From assembly GCA_964022115.1 (NCBI GenBank), contig CAXIBC010000005.1, positions 1 to 64,000 of the forward strand: a stretch of DNA of 64,000 nucleotides, given 5' to 3'. Positions 15,411 to 22,783 of the stretch are shown here, piece after piece. Positions within the stretch are counted from its first letter, which is position 1. Each line of letters begins with the position of its first letter. Under the pieces are notes generated by a model. That model was not told the DNA's origin, searched no databases, and saw only the letters and a program-made list of their open reading frames with translations. The stretch is from Oleispira sp964022115 (GTDB lineage Bacteria; Pseudomonadota; Gammaproteobacteria; Pseudomonadales; Oceanobacteraceae). Position numbers and translations under genes: made by a program.

Positions 15411-15769
15411 TGTTTGATATTCGGGTGCAGTGGCTTGCTTATGCTGTTGCTGCTTTAGCCTGCTTTTGGGCGTGGGATAAAATGTTTTTTTGGATTTCTC
15501 AAAAGGACTTAAAAGCCATTATTAGAATTTTAGGTGCGGTATTATTATTTACTCCGGCGCCATTAGAAGGTGATATGGCGTTAGAGGGTGGTTTAGCTGG
15601 ATACGCCCCAGCCTTTATTGTGATTATCTTTAGAACGTTTTTGGAGAATAATGCGCCCATACTCGATGCTGTTATGTATATGCTAGGGGCTTTATTTGTT
15701 GGTCTAATTGTAATGTCAGTACTGTCATTGTTTAGCTTTTTACGGGCTAGATTCTTCCCGCAAAATTAG
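15410..15769 (+). CDS. Small membrane protein, unknown
   Basis: 119 residues from the ATG at 15410, which overlaps the ycgN stop as TAATG. Three hydrophobic segments are visible (about residues 7-24, 37-50 and 86-108), the middle one followed by a PLEGDMALEGGLAGYAPAF loop rich in Gly and acids. An in-frame GTG at 15380 and ATG at 15398 are alternatives; AGAGGAGG at 15371 would be too close to the GTG. I do not recognise the family. Its position suggests it is the last gene of the rnd-ycgL-ycgN unit. Confidence 0.7.
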   Translation: MFDIRVQWLAYAVAALACFWAWDKMFFWISQKDLKAIIRILGAVLLFTPAPLEGDMALEGGLAGYAPAFIVIIFRTFLENNAPILDAVMYMLGALFVGLIVMSVLSLFSFLRARFFPQN

Positions 15770-15780
15770 TGGCTAACTCG

Positions 15781-15803
15781 GCGTTATTTGCAATAAATAG
15801 CGC
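15781..15803 (+). terminator. Hairpin after the rnd-ycgL-ycgN unit
   Basis: GCGTTATTT (15781-15789) pairs with AAATAGCGC (15795-15803), one G-U pair, five-base loop. An eight-base direct repeat (GCTAACTC) flanks it on both sides. Downstream sequence is T-rich but not a clean T run, so it may be a weak terminator. The remainder of 15804-15948 shows nothing else recognisable. Confidence 0.35.
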
Positions 15804-15948
15804 TAACTCTTTCATTTTTGTGATTTTCTCCCCTTTCACTCATGGCGAACTTCAGATTCTTTGCTAGTTTTAAAGCAGGAGTATTCGATGTTGCTATCTT
15901 ATTAATATCGACTTTATAAGCTTGTTTCCCTGGATTGGAGTTCTGAAA

Positions 15949-18081
15949 GTGCTCAGATATTTTAAGCATTTTGGGGGGAGTATAACCTTCCTCGTATTAA
16001 TCACCTCGTTATTTTCCGTTAGAGCGTTTGCCGTAGATTCCATGGCGGAGGATAAGACTGCCCCTCGGTATGATGTGCGCATCATTATCGATATATCAGG
16101 CAGTATGAAAGAAACGGACCCAAATAACCTGCGTATTCCTGCCCTCAATTTATTATTAGAACTTATGCCAGAAGGTGCTCAGGCGGGTATTTGGACCTTT
16201 GGTCATTACGTAAATAATTTAGTGCCGGTCGCTCAGGTGGATGATGATTGGCGCCTGCGGGCTAAAAATGCTGCGGCGAGCATTTCCTCATTGGGTTTGC
16301 ATACCAACCTCGTTGGTGCTTTAGATGATGCGGCTTGGGGGCTAAAGGAAGATTCTGGGTATCAGCAGAGTATTATCCTATTAACCGATGGCAAGCTGGA
16401 TATGCCGAAGGAGTTCGATGCAGCCCAAGAGCGGCAACGGCTGATGAGACAAGTATTGGAAAAATACCGTAAAACTGGGGCTAATATCCATACCTTAGCG
16501 CTTTCCGATTTAGCCGATAAAGCGCTATTGCAAGAAATCGCTTTAGAAACCGATGGCTTATATTCACAAGCGCAAGATGCTGACGCCTTAATGAAGGCGT
16601 TTTTACGTGCGTTTGATCAGGCTGTGCCTGCAGAGCAGGTTCCGATGGAGGATAATACCTTTGTCATTGATAGCAGTGTGGATGAGTTTACAGCGCTAAT
16701 ATTTAAGCGTTCAGGAGGGCCGCAAGAGACGGCTTTATTAACCCCTCAAGGTCAGCGTTTAACACAGCTTGATCACCCGAGGAATGTACGCTGGCACAAG
16801 GATGTTAGTTTTGATCTGGTTACGATTAAACAGCCTGAGGCCGGTACTTGGATTGCGGAAGCGGATCTTGATCCTGCTAATCGTGTGACTATTTTATCGG
16901 ACCTAGCCTTGAGCGTAGAAGGCCTGCCGAGCACCTTATTTCCTGGTGATAAACTGGATGTTGAAATTAAGCTGACCAATGAAGGAGATGTGGTTAAGCG
17001 GGTGGAAATACTGAGCCTGACGGATGTCACTATGAAGGTAGTAACGGCCAGTGGTCGCGAAGGCCGGAAGATATTATCTGACCCTGAGAATCCACCGGTA
17101 GATGGTATTTACCGTGAGGGGTTATTTCGCTTAAAAGAATTGGGTCAATACCAAGTTGATATTATTGCTGAAGGGCGAACATTTCAGCGTAAACGCAGCT
17201 TTTCCATGACTATGGTGCAGCCTATTGAAATCGAGCAGGAAGCGGATGCGGTGAAAGGGGTTTATCGCATTAAAGTGAAATCACTGTCAGATAATTTAGA
17301 TATAGAACGTACGCGGGTGATTGCAAAGATTAGCAGTCCAGATGACAGTACCATCATCCAATCTGTGCTTTACGATAAAGAAGCTCAGGCTTGGGTTGGG
17401 GAAATAGGGCCAAACAAGGGGGTTGGTCAGTATCGGGTTGATTTGAATGTGCGTGGTATTACCCAAGGAGGGAAGAATTTTAAGGTTAAGCCTGAAAGTA
17501 TCGTTTTTCAGTTACCTATTGCCATGGATACCCTAGACGATGGTCCAGCTGTGGCAGAAGGTATCACGAGTAAGGTTGCACCTGGGCCGGTAGTGACGGC
17601 GGTTGATCTTGATGCAAAACAGGCCGATGCTGGTGAGGATTTAGCTGAGTCAGGGCAGAGCTTGAAAGCAGAGAGCTTAGAGACAGAAAGCTTAGAGGAA
17701 GAGGAAGGCCTAGCCTGGTGGATTTATCTAATCCTAGTATTGATTAACGTGCTGGTGATTGGCTTGGGGGTTTGGTGGTTTGTATTGCGTAAGCCAGCGG
17801 CGAGTGATGTTCAAACCAGCCTAGAGAAAGATGGGCCTTTGGCCGACTTAGAGACGTTTGAGGAGGATCTAGCAGGAGATTTTGATTCCCTTGATGAAGG
17901 GGATGAAATCGAGATTCCTCTCGCTCCTGATGTCAGCCCTGAGGATGCGGTGGATTCTGGTAGTGATACCTTACCCGATGCGGAGGAAGTCTTTGATGAA
18001 GAATTCTCTATTGATCCTGATGAGGAAGTTGATACGGATGAGGATTCATGGGGGGAGTTTGATAAGGAGAAAAAAGACTAG
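15949..18081 (+). CDS. Membrane-anchored von Willebrand A domain protein
   Basis: 710 residues from GTG at 15949, chosen because GGAG ends eight bases upstream; an in-frame TTG at 15922 has no such site. A hydrophobic N terminus (FLVLITSLFSVRAFA) is a signal peptide. The VWA domain (about residues 40-225) has the MIDAS motif DISGS, then T in HTNLVGAL and D in LLTDGKLD. Several beta-rich, Ig-like segments follow to about residue 530. A single membrane segment (WWIYLILVLINVLVIGLGVWW) lies near residue 605 and the last 100 residues are strongly acidic and cytoplasmic. It probably binds a protein partner in the periplasm through a metal ion. It is followed by its own terminator, so it may be monocistronic. 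Confidence 0.8.
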   Translation: MLRYFKHFGGSITFLVLITSLFSVRAFAVDSMAEDKTAPRYDVRIIIDISGSMKETDPNNLRIPALNLLLELMPEGAQAGIWTFGHYVNNLVPVAQVDDDWRLRAKNAAASISSLGLHTNLVGALDDAAWGLKEDSGYQQSIILLTDGKLDMPKEFDAAQERQRLMRQVLEKYRKTGANIHTLALSDLADKALLQEIALETDGLYSQAQDADALMKAFLRAFDQAVPAEQVPMEDNTFVIDSSVDEFTALIFKRSGGPQETALLTPQGQRLTQLDHPRNVRWHKDVSFDLVTIKQPEAGTWIAEADLDPANRVTILSDLALSVEGLPSTLFPGDKLDVEIKLTNEGDVVKRVEILSLTDVTMKVVTASGREGRKILSDPENPPVDGIYREGLFRLKELGQYQVDIIAEGRTFQRKRSFSMTMVQPIEIEQEADAVKGVYRIKVKSLSDNLDIERTRVIAKISSPDDSTIIQSVLYDKEAQAWVGEIGPNKGVGQYRVDLNVRGITQGGKNFKVKPESIVFQLPIAMDTLDDGPAVAEGITSKVAPGPVVTAVDLDAKQADAGEDLAESGQSLKAESLETESLEEEEGLAWWIYLILVLINVLVIGLGVWWFVLRKPAASDVQTSLEKDGPLADLETFEEDLAGDFDSLDEGDEIEIPLAPDVSPEDAVDSGSDTLPDAEEVFDEEFSIDPDEEVDTDEDSWGEFDKEKKD

Positions 18082-18110
18082 TGCTTATTTCGGCATATTA
18101 ATATCACGAT

Positions 18111-18134
18111 AGGGCTCAATGAGAGCCCTTTTTT
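18111..18134 (+). terminator. Intrinsic terminator after the VWA gene
   Basis: AGGGCTC (18111-18117) and GAGCCCT (18123-18129) with a five-base loop, followed by a run of T. Confidence 0.88.
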
Positions 18135-18186
18135 ATGTCTCTGGTTTTATTTTAATCGCTGTTTATCCTGCTTTTTGTGGCGCAAC

Positions 18187-18215
18187 TTGTTGCATGGCGG
18201 TGATACCCTTATACT
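18187..18215 (+). promoter_or_regulatory. Probable promoter of moxR
   Basis: TTGTTG (18187-18192), a 17-bp spacer and TATACT (18210-18215). It follows a terminator and precedes moxR by 75 bp, so the MoxR-VWA pair is likely its own transcription unit. Two TGATCA palindromes lie between promoter and gene. Confidence 0.5.
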
Positions 18216-18290
18216 GCGTGGAAATTTTACTGCATAAAACTGATCAGATTTATTGATCAATCTACTTGATGACGATTGCTCGAGGCTATT

Positions 18291-19133
18291 ATGAAGTTCC
18301 AAGGTACGACTGAATACGTCGCAACCCCTGAGTTGCAAATGGCGGTAAATGCCGCAATAACCCTACAGCGTCCACTATTGCTTAAAGGTGAGCCGGGTAC
18401 AGGAAAAACCATGCTAGCAGAGCAGTTAGCCGAGTCATTGGGTACAGAGTTGATTCAATGGCACATCAAAAGTACGACTAAGGCCCACCAAGGCTTGTAC
18501 GAGTACGATGCGGTATCGCGTTTACGTGATTCTCAGTTAGGGAATGAGAAGGTTCACGATATCAAAAACTACATAGTGAAAGGTAAGCTGTGGGAAGCCT
18601 TTGATGCGGATAAGCCTGTGGTTTTATTAATTGATGAAATTGATAAAGCCGATATTGAGTTCCCAAATGATTTGTTATTGGAACTCGATAAAATGGAATT
18701 TTATTGCTATGAAACTCAGCAGCGAGTGGTTGCTAAGCATCGTCCTATTATCTTGATTACCAGTAATAATGAAAAAGAATTACCGGATGCATTTTTACGT
18801 CGCTGTTTCTTTCACTATATCGACTTCCCGTCTAAAGAAACCATGATGAAAATTGTGGATGTTCATTACCCTGACATCCAAGCCTCTTTGGTGAAAGAGG
18901 CGATGGAGGTTTTCTTTGATGTCCGTAAGGTGCCTGGATTAAAGAAAAAACCTTCAACGTCTGAGCTGATTGATTGGTTAAAGTTGTTGATGGCCGATGA
19001 GATTGGTGTCGATTTGTTACGCGACTCGGATGCTCGCCGTGCTATCCCACCGATGCACGGTGCTTTAGTGAAGAATGAGCAAGACGTACAGCTATTAGAA
19101 AAGCTGGCCTTTATGAGTCGCCGCCGCGGTTAA
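18291..19133 (+). CDS. MoxR-family AAA+ ATPase
   Basis: 280 residues from ATG at 18291 (an in-frame TTG at 18276 is less likely; CGAGG precedes the ATG). Walker A is LLKGEPGTGKTMLAEQLAE, Walker B VVLLIDEIDKAD, sensor 1 ILITSNNEKELPDAFLRRC. MoxR ATPases act as chaperones that insert metals or assemble complexes and are usually paired with a VWA protein, as here. The presence of the GTGKTMLAEQLAESLG and LKLLMADEIG features places it in the subfamily next to CoxE-like proteins. Substrate is not evident from the neighbours. Confidence 0.93.
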   Translation: MKFQGTTEYVATPELQMAVNAAITLQRPLLLKGEPGTGKTMLAEQLAESLGTELIQWHIKSTTKAHQGLYEYDAVSRLRDSQLGNEKVHDIKNYIVKGKLWEAFDADKPVVLLIDEIDKADIEFPNDLLLELDKMEFYCYETQQRVVAKHRPIILITSNNEKELPDAFLRRCFFHYIDFPSKETMMKIVDVHYPDIQASLVKEAMEVFFDVRKVPGLKKKPSTSELIDWLKLLMADEIGVDLLRDSDARRAIPPMHGALVKNEQDVQLLEKLAFMSRRRG

Positions 19134-19156
19134 ACGCTTAGGATTGGGGGCTTATT

Positions 19157-20338
19157 ATGCTCATTGATTTTTTTATGACAGTGCGCAAGGCAAAAGTGCC
19201 TTGCTCTGTGGGTGAGTACCTAGACTTGGTAGCCGCCGTTCAGGGACATTTAACCTTTGCTGATTTAGATGAGTTTTATGCCTTAGCTAAGCTGTGCTTG
19301 GTAAAGGATGAACGCCATTACGATAAGTTCGATAAAGCATTTGCTCATTATTTTAAAGGCATCGATAACTTAGACCTTGCGATGGATGACCCTAGTATTC
19401 CTGATGATTGGATGCGTAAAGAAATGGAACGCATCATGAGTCAAGAAGACATGGAGAAGATTCAAGCCATGGGGGGCTTGGATGAGCTGGTTAAGGCTTT
19501 CAAAGAACGCTTAGAGAAACAAAAGAAGCGCCATCAAGGTGGCAATAAAATGATTGGTACCGGGGGGACTTCACCTTTTGGCGCTAATGGTTTCAACCCA
19601 GAAGGCTTTCGCATAGAGCAAGGTCAGTCGCGACATAAAAAAGCCGTTAAGGTTTGGGAAAAACGCAACTATAAAGATCTTGATGACTCCATTCAGTTGG
19701 GTATTCGTAATATTAAGGTCGCTTTGCGCCGACTGCGTAAATTTGCTCGTACTGGGGCAGCGGACAAGTTGGATCTTGATGATACCATTGCGTCTACAGC
19801 TCGAAACGCCGGTTATCTAGACTTGAAATTGGTGCCTGAGCGTCATAATGCCGTTAAAGTTTTATTGTTCTTTGATATTGGTGGTTCTATGGACCCTCAT
19901 GTCAAGGTTTGTGAAGAGCTCTTCTCCGCAGCTAGAACTGAATTCAAGCACATGGAAACCTTTTATTTTCATAACTGCTTGTATGAGTCGGTATGGAAAA
20001 ATAATATCCGCCGCACCAATGAGCAGACCATGACTTGGGATCTGTTAAATAAGTATGGTAATGACTATAAAGTTATCTTTATTGGTGATGCCATGATGGC
20101 GCCTTATGAAGTCACTCATACCGGTGGCAGCGTCGAACATTGGAATGATGAGGCGGGTGCTGTGTGGTTGCAACGCTTGAAAGATAAGTTTGATAAAGTG
20201 GTTTGGGTTAATCCAGCCCCAGAAAGTCACTGGGGGAATGGTGGCTCGCTAGGCATTATTAAACAGATTTTTGAAGGTGAAATGTACCCATTGACTTTGG
20301 AAGGTCTTGAAAAGGCGATGAAACAGCTAAGCAAATAG
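19157..20338 (+). CDS. CoxE-like VWA domain protein, partner of MoxR
   Basis: 393 residues, cytoplasmic (no signal peptide). The N-terminal half is helical and charged; residues 215-360 form a VWA-like domain with a MIDAS variant FDIGGSM, then FYFHNCLYESVW and VIFIGDAMMAPYE. Such proteins act with MoxR ATPases, which is supported by the 23-bp spacing. GGGGGC precedes the ATG. A hairpin with a T run follows, separating this pair from the envelope cluster that starts at 20471. Confidence 0.88.
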   Translation: MLIDFFMTVRKAKVPCSVGEYLDLVAAVQGHLTFADLDEFYALAKLCLVKDERHYDKFDKAFAHYFKGIDNLDLAMDDPSIPDDWMRKEMERIMSQEDMEKIQAMGGLDELVKAFKERLEKQKKRHQGGNKMIGTGGTSPFGANGFNPEGFRIEQGQSRHKKAVKVWEKRNYKDLDDSIQLGIRNIKVALRRLRKFARTGAADKLDLDDTIASTARNAGYLDLKLVPERHNAVKVLLFFDIGGSMDPHVKVCEELFSAARTEFKHMETFYFHNCLYESVWKNNIRRTNEQTMTWDLLNKYGNDYKVIFIGDAMMAPYEVTHTGGSVEHWNDEAGAVWLQRLKDKFDKVVWVNPAPESHWGNGGSLGIIKQIFEGEMYPLTLEGLEKAMKQLSK

Positions 20339-20364
20339 CATCAGTGTGAATGTCAATTTATAGT

Positions 20365-20385
20365 AAGCCAAAGGACTGGCTTTTT
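20365..20385 (+). terminator. Intrinsic terminator before the envelope cluster
   Basis: AAGCCA (20365-20370) with TGGCTT (20377-20382) and a T run. After it comes AT-rich DNA with a perfect TATAAT at 20440-20445, a candidate -10 box for the next gene, though no good -35 is visible. Confidence 0.65.
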
Positions 20386-20470
20386 CAGCTGGAGTCTGTA
20401 CACTTGTACTAATTATTAGGGAGGATAATGATTAAAAAATATAATTAATAATAATAAAAGGCTAGCGCTT

Positions 20471-21205
20471 ATGCCAAGCTGGGGCAGCGGCAACTTGCGT
20501 AGCATAGTGCAAGTTCTGATCACAATACTCTGTTTACTACATACTCAAAGTGGGCTTGCACAAGAGCTCAGAGCACCTTTGGCTTTGCATTTAGGTCCGG
20601 GTATTGGATTTCCTGTCAATATCGAATTTCCTTCGGGCACTTACATTGATATCACTCAAAGACGAAACGATTGGTTGCTGATACAAGATGAGCGGGGTGA
20701 GGGCGGCTGGGCGAAAATTGCGGATGTTGGTCACGCCGGTGGGCTTAAGGAACGTCTCGCTTGGCGTTTAAGAGAATTAAAATACGAGAGTTCAGGTAAT
20801 CTAGTCGGCCGCTGGTTTAATCATGAGCTGGGTAATGGCTTAGCGCTTGGTTGGAAGGTCGCTCATCAATATGGCTATTGGCAAGGTGAGGTTGAACGGT
20901 CTTCCGATGCTGACGCTTATTGGCAGGGGATATCCGCTTGGTACATTTCACAGCATGGCATAACGGCTCGAACTTATTATAGTACGGGTATTGGTTTAGG
21001 TTATGCCCAAGAAAATGCGGCTAGCGAAGTATTAAAGGATATGGGTAAAGCGAATGATACTTTGTTTGCTGGTTTTGAAGTGGCCTTGGGTATACGTCCT
21101 GTCAAACAGCTAGAAACGGGGCTTTCGCTGCGCTATCTATTGGCTGCATCTTCTGCAGATGCGGATTCTACGGTTATCTCCTTGTATTGGTCATTTGAAA
21201 TATGA
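20471..21205 (+). CDS. Exported SH3-domain / outer-membrane beta-barrel protein
   Basis: 244 residues. A signal peptide ends near residue 30 (LLHTQSGLAQ). Residues 33-90 look like a bacterial SH3 domain (LRAPLALHLGPGIGFPV, ITQRRNDWLLIQDERGEGGWAKIADV). The rest alternates polar and hydrophobic residues with many aromatic positions (GLALGWKVAHQYGYWQGEVE, LETGLSLRYLLA) like a small outer-membrane barrel, ending YWSFEI. The layout resembles the SH3 plus beta-barrel proteins found in delta- and gammaproteobacterial Agl-Glt-like clusters. It is the first gene of the long cluster 20471-31194 and overlaps the next gene by four bases. Confidence 0.68.
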   Translation: MPSWGSGNLRSIVQVLITILCLLHTQSGLAQELRAPLALHLGPGIGFPVNIEFPSGTYIDITQRRNDWLLIQDERGEGGWAKIADVGHAGGLKERLAWRLRELKYESSGNLVGRWFNHELGNGLALGWKVAHQYGYWQGEVERSSDADAYWQGISAWYISQHGITARTYYSTGIGLGYAQENAASEVLKDMGKANDTLFAGFEVALGIRPVKQLETGLSLRYLLAASSADADSTVISLYWSFEI

Positions 21206-21789
21206 AAATTAAATCTGGTTTATTATTCATCGCATTGCTGTTATCCGCTGCTGCTCAGGCAGAAGTCGATGAGTTAATTTATCAGCCCAAAATATTAGCG
21301 CCAGAGTTGAAAAGTGAGCTGGACGTAGAAGAGTATGAATGGCTAGTCGGTCTGAAAATGGGGCAGCTATTGGCCGAAAATACCCATGCGAGTGCTAAAT
21401 ATGGTGTGTCGGCGAGCTACCTTGTTTGGGATCAGTGGTACGCGAACGCTCAGGTAGAGCTCAATAATTGGCAGTTAACGCCAAGTAGCACAGAATCTGC
21501 CATAGCGTGGTCGGTGGGTGCGGGTTATAGTATGTTGCAAGGTGCGGCCTATATTACTAATGGCTTAACCTTACCTTGGCAAATGTATGCTCAACTGAAT
21601 GTAGGTGAGCAAGTGTTAAAACAGAAGAGTAGTACATTTGCGAGTAGCGCTTTGGGTTGGCAGCTTTCTAATGATAATAATTATGCCGCTCTCGAATGGC
21701 GATACTTTCAATTAAATGATGATCGTTTAAGGCAATTGGATTCGAATAAGGGATATGAATGGTCAATCATCTTTGGCAGATACTTTTAA
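21202..21789 (+). CDS. Outer-membrane beta-barrel protein
   Basis: 195 residues. A clear signal peptide (LLFIALLLSAAAQA) is followed by about eight amphipathic strands (GLKMGQLLAEN, ASYLVWDQWYANAQVELNNW, AIAWSVGAGYSML, NYAALEWRYFQLN) and a C-terminal Phe (IIFGRYF), the usual outer-membrane assembly signal. Start overlaps the upstream gene (ATGA), and its own 3' end overlaps the next gene by 31 bases. Probably a second barrel of the same envelope complex; the specific role is not known. Confidence 0.7.
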   Translation: MKIKSGLLFIALLLSAAAQAEVDELIYQPKILAPELKSELDVEEYEWLVGLKMGQLLAENTHASAKYGVSASYLVWDQWYANAQVELNNWQLTPSSTESAIAWSVGAGYSMLQGAAYITNGLTLPWQMYAQLNVGEQVLKQKSSTFASSALGWQLSNDNNYAALEWRYFQLNDDRLRQLDSNKGYEWSIIFGRYF

Positions 21790-22241
21790 TTCTGTTTAGT
21801 TCGGCAACGGCTGTGCAAGCGTTAGAGCCGGGTGATCATGTCCCTGACTTTGTCATGGCGAGTGCTAATGGCGCTCCTCAGCGATTATCCGAGCAAATTG
21901 GCAGGCCGGTAATGCTGGTTTGGCTTAATGATTGTAATGCCTGCGCGGAAGAGTTGATTGACTGGCAGTACCTTGCCGAAAGTTGGGCGGTAGAAGGGTT
22001 AATTACTTGGTTTATGTGGCGTAAGCAAGAAGGGTATCAAGTCCCTTGGTCGCGGCTGCCGATTTTAGAATACCATGGCTCCAATCCCCAAGCTTGGTGG
22101 TTTGAACCCAGCCCTGCGGTGATGCTTATTAGCCCTAATGGGGTATTGGATTATTTGTTCATCGATAACCTTGATGCGCGTAAAGCTGAAGTCGCTAGTG
22201 AGCTAAAGCTGTGGTTGCAAAATAAAGAATGGTTCCAGTAA
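21759..22241 (+). CDS. TlpA-like periplasmic thioredoxin-fold protein
   Basis: 160 residues. A signal peptide (ILLILFSSATAVQA) is followed by the AhpC/TlpA pattern EPGDHVPDFVMASANG, VMLVWLNDCNACAEELIDW with a CNAC redox motif, and ISPNGVLDYLFID. It should act as a disulfide exchanger in the periplasm or a redox-inactive scaffold. The gene overlaps the preceding barrel gene by 31 bases, an unusually long overlap that supports co-translation with the cluster. Confidence 0.78.
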   Translation: MVNHLWQILLILFSSATAVQALEPGDHVPDFVMASANGAPQRLSEQIGRPVMLVWLNDCNACAEELIDWQYLAESWAVEGLITWFMWRKQEGYQVPWSRLPILEYHGSNPQAWWFEPSPAVMLISPNGVLDYLFIDNLDARKAEVASELKLWLQNKEWFQ

Positions 22242-22254
22242 AAGGTTACATATA

Positions 22255-22779
22255 ATGCGTTTTATAACTTTATTTCTCTTTTCTATCGTATCAGTTAACG
22301 TACTAGCTGAACCAATAAACAAGGCTGATACGTCAAGCAGTCAGATAAGCCAAAAAGCGGTTTCGGTTAAGCAATCGGTATTGGAATTAAATCGAGACTT
22401 GTATCAGCTAGAAGAAGATTTATTAAGTCCTGCAACGACCCGCGCGGCGGTTTATTTCTCCTTGTCTTATGGTGAGTTTTTTGAACCTTATTCGGTCAAT
22501 ATTCGTATTGATGATAAGCAGCCTATTCAATATTTATATACTAAGCGTCAAGTGAGTGCATTGCGTCAAGGTGCTGTGCAACCTTTGAAGAACCTTAATC
22601 TAGGTCCAGGTATTCATACCATTAAAGCGATTGCCAAGGGTGTTGATAGCAATGGTAAAAACCGTGAGTTGGTACTTGAGCAGAGCGTTGAGAAACACGA
22701 TAAGCCCTTATATATTGAATTAAAAATTCAAGACAATAGAGAAATTCAAAGTGCAGAACTGATCATCAGTCAGTGGTAG
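22255..22779 (+). CDS. Exported protein of unknown function in envelope cluster
   Basis: 174 residues with a signal peptide (FLFSIVSVNVLA). A short helical region (residues 35-60) precedes a beta-sandwich-like part (AAVYFSLSYGEFFEPYSVNIRIDD, LGPGIHTIKAIAKGVDSNGK, LYIELKIQD). No catalytic motif. It lies 13 bases after the thioredoxin-like gene and 4 bases before the TPR-like gene, so it is very likely a periplasmic part of the same complex. Confidence 0.7.
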   Translation: MRFITLFLFSIVSVNVLAEPINKADTSSSQISQKAVSVKQSVLELNRDLYQLEEDLLSPATTRAAVYFSLSYGEFFEPYSVNIRIDDKQPIQYLYTKRQVSALRQGAVQPLKNLNLGPGIHTIKAIAKGVDSNGKNRELVLEQSVEKHDKPLYIELKIQDNREIQSAELIISQW

Positions 22780-22783
22780 CTGT

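Noticed and set aside
15770..15948. Minus-strand 61-residue frame in the gap before the VWA gene
   Set aside because: No Shine-Dalgarno, no fold or motif; the gap is better explained as a hairpin and the leader of the VWA gene.
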